Origin: Pseudomonadota bacterium
GTDB lineage: Bacteria; Pseudomonadota; Alphaproteobacteria; Caulobacterales; Caulobacteraceae
NCBI GenBank assembly: GCA_023432855.1
Contig: JAEZEZ010000042.1
Coordinates: forward strand, 1 to 23,375
DNA: 23,375 nt
Reading direction: 5' to 3'
Part shown: piece after piece, positions 19,116 through 23,375 of the stretch
Layout of the letters: each line of letters begins with the position of its first letter
How positions within the stretch are numbered: the stretch's first letter is position 1
Translations under genes and position numbers: made by a program
Notes under the pieces: generated by a model
What the model was told of the DNA's origin: nothing
Seen by the model: the letters and a program-made list of their open reading frames with translations, nothing else
Database searches by the model: none

Positions 19116-20123
19116 TCAGGCCCGCAGGGCGAGCAAGGCGAAGCTCGCCAGCCAGTGCTCCCCCATGTAATCGCCGGTCACGTGAGGCAGGGCGGCCTCC
19201 AGGTGCCGGTCGGTCGCGTCGATCGCCCTGCCCCGCACGGGCGAACGGTCGGGCAGGGCGGCGGCGATCCCGCGCCAGCACCAGGCCCGCGACAGGTTCA
19301 GGCCGTCCAGGTGCGCGATCTTCCCGTCGGTCCGGTCGGAGACCACGGCGGGCTCGAACAGGGTCGCCGGCTCCCCCTTGCCCGCGCGCGGCAGGAAGCC
19401 CGCGAACCAGTCGCGGAACTCGGCCTCGGGCAGCAGGCGGCGCATGCACTCCGCCTCCATCAGGGCCGGCGACAGGAACTCGTCCTGGGACGGCTCCCAC
19501 GCCTGGCAGTCGCGGTCGCGCCCGTACCAGGCCAGCGCCTTGCTGCGCAGCAGGTCCGCCAGCCTCAGGTCCCCCGTCCCCTCGGCGTAGTCTATGGCCA
19601 GCCGAAGGGCGAAGGCGGTGTTGTAGTGGGTCCCCACCCGCACGGGGTAGGTCGCCAGCGGCAGGAAGGTCAGGAACCGGTCGGCGAAGGCGTTGGCCAG
19701 CGGCTTCAGGGCGCGGGCCCAGCGGCGGCCTTCGGCGCTGCCGTGCCGGTCGAGCTCGGCCTGCAGCATCAGCAGCCAGGCCCAGCCGTACGGACGCTCG
19801 AAACTGCGGCTCTCGGGCCGCTTCATGTAGGCCAGCTCGACCGCCACATTGGCTTCGGTGAACAGGGCGTCGGCCATGGCCTGGATGCGGTCGGCCTCGG
19901 GCAGATCGGGGAACAGGCGGTAGCAGGTGAACAGGGTCCACCACCCGTGCACGCAGGAGTGCCAGTCGAAGCTGCCGTAGAAGATCGGGTGCAGCGCCCG
20001 TGGCCCCAGGACGTCGTGGGGCCCCGCCATGACGTGGTCGAGCTTGTGGGGGTATTCGCGCGTCACGTGGCCGAGCGCCGTGGAGGCGAAGATCGAGGCG
20101 TGGGAGAGGTCCAGACGGCTCAT
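19116..20123 (-). CDS. DUF2891 family protein
   Basis: Function is not known. The 335-residue product shows the family hallmark HPIFYGSFDWHSCVHGWW at residues 45-62, then helical repeats with FERPYGWAWLLMLQAELDRH, YPVRVGTHYNTAFALRLAIDYA, CQAWEPSQDEFLSPALMEAECM and the late GLNLSRAWCWRGIA. The conserved His, Trp and Asp/Glu residues in a helical array suggest an (alpha/alpha) barrel enzyme or binding protein. No signal peptide or TM segment is seen, so it is probably cytoplasmic. Its ATG (20121-20123) overlaps the TGA of DUF979 as ATGA, which points to translational coupling with the predicted transporter. Confidence 0.9.
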   Translation of the reverse strand: MSRLDLSHASIFASTALGHVTREYPHKLDHVMAGPHDVLGPRALHPIFYGSFDWHSCVHGWWTLFTCYRLFPDLPEADRIQAMADALFTEANVAVELAYMKRPESRSFERPYGWAWLLMLQAELDRHGSAEGRRWARALKPLANAFADRFLTFLPLATYPVRVGTHYNTAFALRLAIDYAEGTGDLRLADLLRSKALAWYGRDRDCQAWEPSQDEFLSPALMEAECMRRLLPEAEFRDWFAGFLPRAGKGEPATLFEPAVVSDRTDGKIAHLDGLNLSRAWCWRGIAAALPDRSPVRGRAIDATDRHLEAALPHVTGDYMGEHWLASFALLALRA

Positions 20124-21136
20124 CGGAAGGCCAGCCAGTACATTAGGGCGATGTTGGCCGCCAGCAGCGGCAGGGCGGTGGGGATCTGGGCGCGGATGAC
20201 CCCGTTCAGCGCCGCGTTGCGGTCCGGCAGCTCCAGCAGGTTGGCCGGCACCACGTTGAAGTTGGCCGCCATGGGCGTCATCAGGGTCCCGCAGAACCCC
20301 GCCAGCATGCCGATGGCCCCGACCACGGCCGGGTCGCCGCCGAACTTCTGGATCACGAAGGGCAGGCCCACGGCGGCGGTCATCACGGGAAAGGCGGCGA
20401 AGGCGTTGCCCATGATGATGGTGAACAGGGCCATGCCGACACAGTAGGCGGTCACCGCCACCAGCGCCCAGTCCATGGGCACGGCCGCGGTCACCAGTCC
20501 GCCCACCACCTCGCCCACCTGGGCCGCCAGGAAGACGGCGCCCAGGCAGGCCAGCATCTGGGGCAGCAGCGAGGCCCAGCCGATGGAGTCCATCAGTCGC
20601 CGCCCCTCCTGCAGGGGCGCCAGCACCGGCGGCCGCAGCCAGGCCATGGCGATGGCCAGGGCGATGACGCAGCCGAGGCCCAGCGCGATCAGGGTGTACT
20701 GCTTCTCGGCGATGATCGCCCGCAGCAGGTCGCCCGGCGCCTCGAACAGCGCTCCGCGGATCGCCTCCAGCGTGGCGGGCAGCTCGACCTGGGTGTGGGC
20801 CAGCGTGCCCAGCACGGCGACCGCCGGGATGATCAGCGCCGGCGCGAACAGCCAGTTACGCCGCCGTTCCGCCGAGGCGAGGCGCTCTGCGGCGTCGGTG
20901 GACGCGCCCTGGCCGCGGCCCAGCAGGCCGAACCCGCCGACGCCGACCAGGGCCATCACCAGCACGCCGTTGCCCAGATCCCCGAACAGGTCGCCGAACA
21001 GCATGGACAGGGCGATCAGGCCCCAGAAGGCCGCGTTGCCCAGGCGCTTCGGGTTGGTCCGGTCAAGCAGGCTGAGCACGGCGAAGGCCGCGAACATGAG
21101 GCCGACGACGACATAGATCCAGCCGATGGTGATCAT
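20120..21136 (-). CDS. DUF979 family membrane protein, predicted 5-oxoproline transporter subunit
   Basis: The 338-residue product is strongly hydrophobic, with about nine to ten membrane segments. It begins MITIGWIYVVVGLMFAAFAV and has GDLFGDLGNGVLVMALVGVGGFGLLG near 47-73 and the conserved GFCGTLMTPMAANFNVVPANLLEL near the C-terminus. DUF979 and DUF969 occur together widely, often beside pyroglutamyl peptidase or 5-oxoprolinase genes, and have been proposed to form a 5-oxoproline transporter; that assignment is from memory and is comparative, not from this sequence. The ATG start overlaps the DUF969 stop (ATGA), and the stop overlaps DUF2891 in the same way. The Thr/Ser-Asp-Ala linker near 78-90 separates two TM clusters. 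Confidence 0.9.
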   Translation of the reverse strand: MITIGWIYVVVGLMFAAFAVLSLLDRTNPKRLGNAAFWGLIALSMLFGDLFGDLGNGVLVMALVGVGGFGLLGRGQGASTDAAERLASAERRRNWLFAPALIIPAVAVLGTLAHTQVELPATLEAIRGALFEAPGDLLRAIIAEKQYTLIALGLGCVIALAIAMAWLRPPVLAPLQEGRRLMDSIGWASLLPQMLACLGAVFLAAQVGEVVGGLVTAAVPMDWALVAVTAYCVGMALFTIIMGNAFAAFPVMTAAVGLPFVIQKFGGDPAVVGAIGMLAGFCGTLMTPMAANFNVVPANLLELPDRNAALNGVIRAQIPTALPLLAANIALMYWLAFR

Positions 21137-21864
21137 GCCCGGCCCTCCGCGTCAGCGGCGGGCGCGGCCTCGGTCTCACGCTTCAGCCGGGCGTCCAGCC
21201 GCGCCAGCCGGAAGCCGTGGATGAGGAAGGCGCAGATGGCCGTCGGGATGGCCCAGACCGCCAGCTGCAGCGGCTCCAGCACGATGCCGTACTGTTCGAG
21301 GAAGCCCTTGATCAGCAGGATCGACGCTATGGCGATGAAGATGTCCTCGCCGAAGAACAGGCCGACGTTGTCGGTGGCGGCGGCGAAGCTGCGGATGCGG
21401 AAGCGCACGCTGTCGGGGATGGGGCCGAGCTTCGTCTCGGCCGCGGCCTCGGCCATGGGGGCGATCAGCGGCCGTACCATCTGCGGGTGGCCGCCCAGCG
21501 AGGTCAGGCCCAGCGCCGCGGTGACCTGGCGCACCGCCAGGTAGATCAGCAGCACCCGGCTGGTGGTCGCCGCCTTCACCGAGGCGATCAGGATCCTGGC
21601 CCGCTCCTGCATCCCCGAGCGCTCCAGCAGGCCGATCACCGGCAGCACCAGCCACACGACGTGGAAGTAGCGCGCGTCGTTGAAGGCCTTGCCGAAGCTG
21701 GCCAGGGTCGCCAGCGCCGCGGCGCCCAGGGCCTCGAGGCTGACGCCCGGCGCCACGGCCGCCGCCACGCCCGTGGTCAGGGCCGCGGCCAGGATGACGA
21801 GCAGCGGATTGAGCCGCAGGACGAAGCCCGCGACCACCACCGCGATCCCCAGAAGCACCAGCAT
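21133..21864 (-). CDS. DUF969 family membrane protein, predicted 5-oxoproline transporter subunit
   Basis: The 243-residue product is an integral membrane protein with about six hydrophobic segments. It begins MLVLLGIAVVVAGFVLRLNP; the conserved middle includes FNDARYFHVVWLVLPVIGLLE and LTSLGGHPQMVRPL, and the later FAAATDNVGLFFGEDIFIA is typical of the family. It is expected to pair with DUF979. The frame is open to 22782 through the repeat region, but the ATG at 21864 is preferred because GGAGG lies about 5 bases upstream and the upstream sequence is repeat, not protein. It heads the minus-strand operon; its promoter must lie within or just before the repeat mosaic. Confidence 0.9.
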   Translation of the reverse strand: MLVLLGIAVVVAGFVLRLNPLLVILAAALTTGVAAAVAPGVSLEALGAAALATLASFGKAFNDARYFHVVWLVLPVIGLLERSGMQERARILIASVKAATTSRVLLIYLAVRQVTAALGLTSLGGHPQMVRPLIAPMAEAAAETKLGPIPDSVRFRIRSFAAATDNVGLFFGEDIFIAIASILLIKGFLEQYGIVLEPLQLAVWAIPTAICAFLIHGFRLARLDARLKRETEAAPAADAEGRA

Positions 21865-21963
21865 GCGCCCTCCGCCCCAAACCGCGCGATGCTTACGCGG
21901 ATCGCGCCCCGCGTCGAGGGACCTCCTCCATCCGGTTCCGCGGGCCGGTCCTTCGGACATTTG

Positions 21964-22253
21964 TCCACGGAAAACACGGAAAGCACGGAAGAGGGGCGCC
22001 TTCGGCGAGTCCCCGGAAAACACGAAAAACACGAACGGGTGGGCGGACGCGTCCGGCGTCGCGCCAAGGGTAGCAAGCTTATCGACGCGCCTCCGGCGCG
22101 TCAGTTTCTTCCGTGCCTTCCGCCTGCCCTCCGAAGCCCGAAGGGCGAAGGGGGGTGCTTTCCGTGGACGATCAATCCAGTGGGCGCCGGGACCGGCGGC
22201 AAACCCGCCGGAAGCGCGACCGTTCGTGCTTTTCGTGTTTTTCGTGGACTCCT
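21964..22253. repeat. Composite repeat block I: ACGGAAAA/TTTTCGTG modules in opposite orientations
   Basis: Two purine-rich modules, CCACGGAAAACACGGAAAG at 21965-21983 and CCCGGAAAACACGAAAAACA at 22012-22031, are 47 bases apart. Three pyrimidine-rich modules in the opposite sense follow: TTTCTTCCGTGCCTTCCG (22105-22122), GTGCTTTCCGTGGACGATCA (22155-22174) and TTCGTGCTTTTCGTG (22223-22237) with its continuation to 22246. Small hairpins lie between: CGCCTTCGGCG (21997-22007), GACGCGCC-TCC-GGCGCGTC (22084-22102) and GCCC-GAA-GGGC (22136-22146). The opposed arms could fold into a long imperfect hairpin. No gene is supported here. Confidence 0.8.
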
Positions 22254-22284
22254 CTTCTCTTCCTCCGACACCCGCTTCCCTGAT

Positions 22285-22316
22285 CCGGCGCCGCGGAAAA
22301 AAATTCGCGGCGCCGG
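22285..22316. repeat. 11-bp perfect GC stem with A-rich loop
   Basis: CCGGCGCCGCG (22285-22295) and CGCGGCGCCGG (22306-22316) are exact reverse complements around the loop GAAAAAAATT. It is the most stable short hairpin in the window. The A-run is in the loop, not after the stem, so it does not fit an intrinsic terminator on either strand. Confidence 0.75.
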
Positions 22317-22375
22317 GGAAAGCTACGCAAACCCTTTTCCGGCAGTGGACTGAAGCGCCCAGGAGCGAGGCCCGG

Positions 22376-22442
22376 AACAGGGAATAACAGGGAAACCGGA
22401 ACAGGGAATTCCGGTCTCGGAACAGGGAACCGCAACAGGGAA
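22376..22442. repeat. Cluster of five AACAGGGAA repeats
   Basis: AACAGGGAA occurs exactly at 22376, 22386, 22400, 22421 and 22434, with steps of 10, 14, 21 and 13 bases. The 12-base GCGCCGGAACTG follows at 22449-22460 and recurs at 23026-23037 beside the second, mirrored cluster. The irregular spacing argues against a CRISPR or simple iteron array. Confidence 0.8.
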
Positions 22443-22460
22443 GATGCTGCGCCGGAACTG

Positions 22461-22642
22461 TGAATTGACCCGCGGCGTGGCATCGCCCCGGACCCCGTTC
22501 ACGGCCGATCCTCCAAGCCCCCCGCGACGCGCCGCATGCACGGGGGTCCCGCGGTCCGCCCGGAATCGTGTGCTGGTTCGACCGGGGTGGCAAGAACCCG
22601 CGGCCGGGCGCGGAGATCCGCGCTCCTGGGAAGTCAGAAGAT
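22461..22642. other. Stretch with no recognised feature
   Basis: Between the AACAGGGAA cluster and repeat block II I see no credible gene, RNA or strong palindrome. Open frames that cross it run directly into the repeats on both sides and carry no recognisable domain. Confidence 0.6.
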
Positions 22643-22875
22643 CGCCTTCGGCGGTCCACGGAAGGTACGGAAGGAAGGAAGGAAGCAAGAGCGCCTTCGG
22701 CGTTGGCCACGAAAAGCACGAAAAAGCACGAAAGGCGGCGTGCCGCGCGCTGCCGCGCCTTCGCGTCAGGCTCCTTTTCCACGCGCCTATGGCGCGTCGT
22801 TCATCCAGCCCACGCGGCCCAAGGAAGGCGGTTGTTTTCGTGTCCTTTCGTGCTTTTCGTGGCCAATAATCCAGC
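22643..22875. repeat. Composite repeat block II with 19-bp perfect inverted arms
   Basis: This block has the same design as block I. CGCCTTCGGCG (22643-22653) precedes CCACGGAAGGTACGG (22656-22670) and a (GGAA)4 microsatellite (22669-22684). A second CGCCTTCGGCG (22692-22702) precedes GGCCACGAAAAGCACGAAA (22705-22723). The exact reverse complement of those 19 bases is at 22846-22864, 122 bases further on, followed by CAATAATCCAG, similar to GATCAATCCAG in block I. The hairpin ACGCGCC-TAT-GGCGCGT (22781-22797) lies between the arms, as GACGCGCC-TCC-GGCGCGTC does in block I. Confidence 0.8.
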
Positions 22876-22986
22876 CGCCGCGCCGGCGCCTCGCGCGCTC
22901 CAGATGCGCCGACCAGGGCGAAGGAGGGGGTGGTTCGTGGACCCTTTCTCGACCCCTGCGCCGCGCGGCTGCGGTTTGCCGCTTTT

Positions 22987-23037
22987 CGCTGTTTCCCGCT
23001 GTTATTTGCTGTTCCGGGAACAGCGGCGCCGGAACTG
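22987..23037. repeat. CTGTT/AACAG palindromic cluster
   Basis: Three CTGTT units at about 22989, 22999 and 23009 end in the perfect palindrome CTGTTCC-G-GGAACAG (23009-23023). GCGCCGGAACTG follows at 23026-23037, as after the AACAGGGAA cluster at 22376-22442. This looks like a second, partly inverted copy of that cluster. Confidence 0.65.
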
Positions 23038-23099
23038 CCGAACGGGTGATTCCCGATTTTTCAACGGCTTGGCCGGCGCCTCTCACGGTCCGGTGAAGA

Positions 23100-23375
23100 A
23101 TTCGGCCGACGAACAGGCGATTCATTGGACTTTCCTGTCAAAGACCGTCTCCGCCACGTCGCGGAGGCCGGGGAATCTCACCCTGATCCGGGGCGCCCGG
23201 GCAAGGCCGCCGCGTCACCCGCCTCCCGTAGCCCCGTGGGATTGCGGGGACACGATACGTATTTCCCGGTTCCTCTTCTGCCCGCACGACCTGCAGTTCC
23301 CCCAAACCTCATGGGGGAGCATCGCGCCCTCGTCGGCCGCGCGCCTCCAGGACCCGGCCGCCGCCCCCCCGCGCC
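23100..23375. other. Non-coding right edge with small hairpins and a REP/RAYT-like motif
   Basis: No gene is supported. CTCCGC-CACGTC-GCGGAG lies at 23149-23166 and TCCCCC-N9-GGGGGA at 23298-23318. GCGGGGACACGATACGTATT (about 23245-23264) recalls the GGGGACACGATAC-type sequence that I remember near REP-associated tyrosine transposases in many proteobacteria; no transposase frame is visible before the window ends. Confidence 0.4.

Noticed and set aside
19057..19944. Upstream extension of the aspartyl protease frame over the DUF2891 gene
   Set aside because: It is the off-frame shadow of DUF2891; the GTG at 19056 has AAGGAG at good spacing and begins a signal peptide.
21961..21970. DnaA-box-like TTGTCCACGG and TTATCGAC near 22079, suggesting an origin
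   Set aside because: They are single imperfect matches inside repeat modules, with no cluster, AT-rich unwinding region or origin genes nearby.
22376..22442. CRISPR or plasmid-iteron array
   Set aside because: The repeat is only 9 bases and its spacing varies from 10 to 21; no cas or rep gene is present.
21865..22782. N-terminal extension of DUF969 through the repeat region (549-codon frame)
   Set aside because: The added part translates repeat DNA (KNTKSTN-like, FVFFVF-like) and the family N-terminus with a good ribosome binding site begins at 21864.
22444..23125. Open frames of 100-190 codons in the right-hand repeat region, containing HEKHEKH or FVSFRAF
   Set aside because: These peptides come from the ACGAAAA/TTTTCGTG repeats, occur in several frames and both strands, and have no recognisable domain.

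Overview
The window is GC-rich DNA packed with genes on both strands, most likely from an alphaproteobacterium of the Caulobacterales (Caulobacter/Phenylobacterium/Brevundimonas type). This rests on three things: the gene order htpX - rsmB - rpe - heparinase-like - purH, remembered as alphaproteobacterial; a perfect CtrA-type site (TTAA-N7-TTAA); and a dispersed palindromic repeat with core TCCTTCGACAAGCTCAGGA, remembered as common in these genomes. The species cannot be fixed from the sequence alone.

Layout, left to right. Positions 3-84 hold a 29-bp perfect inverted repeat, immediately followed by a fused HyuA-HyuB 5-oxoprolinase (111-3710, +). Convergent to it are a small single-TM protein and the potassium transporter kup (minus). 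Then come a divergent Rrf2-type regulator and an SDR oxidoreductase (+), a MarC-family membrane protein (minus), pyrF (+), a tyrosine-rich secreted protein of unknown function (minus) with a CtrA-type box upstream, a DUF1674/SDHAF4-like succinate dehydrogenase assembly factor (minus), htpX (+) and a membrane-anchored hemerythrin-domain protein (minus). A long plus-strand run follows: rsmB, rpe, a heparinase II/III-family protein, purH and an alpha/beta hydrolase. Convergent to it is a minus-strand operon, read from right to left: DUF969, DUF979, DUF2891 and an exported retropepsin-like aspartyl protease. The last ~1.5 kb (21865-23375) has no believable gene. It is a mosaic of short inverted and direct repeats.

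How the genes relate. Most are housekeeping: ribosome modification, pentose phosphate, purine and pyrimidine synthesis, K+ uptake, membrane-protein quality control, SDH assembly. The most interesting functional link is that the two ends of the window appear to serve one metabolite. The left end encodes ATP-dependent 5-oxoprolinase. The right end encodes the DUF969/DUF979 pair, a family proposed to import 5-oxoproline, coupled by 4-base ATGA overlaps to each other and to DUF2891, whose role is unknown. The most striking non-coding structure is the repeat mosaic upstream of that operon: two blocks of ACGAAAA-type repeats with oppositely oriented arms, an 11-bp GC stem with an A-rich loop, and clusters of AACAGGGAA. 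No tRNA, rRNA, CRISPR array, prophage or intact insertion sequence was seen. No convincing intrinsic terminator with a U-run was found.
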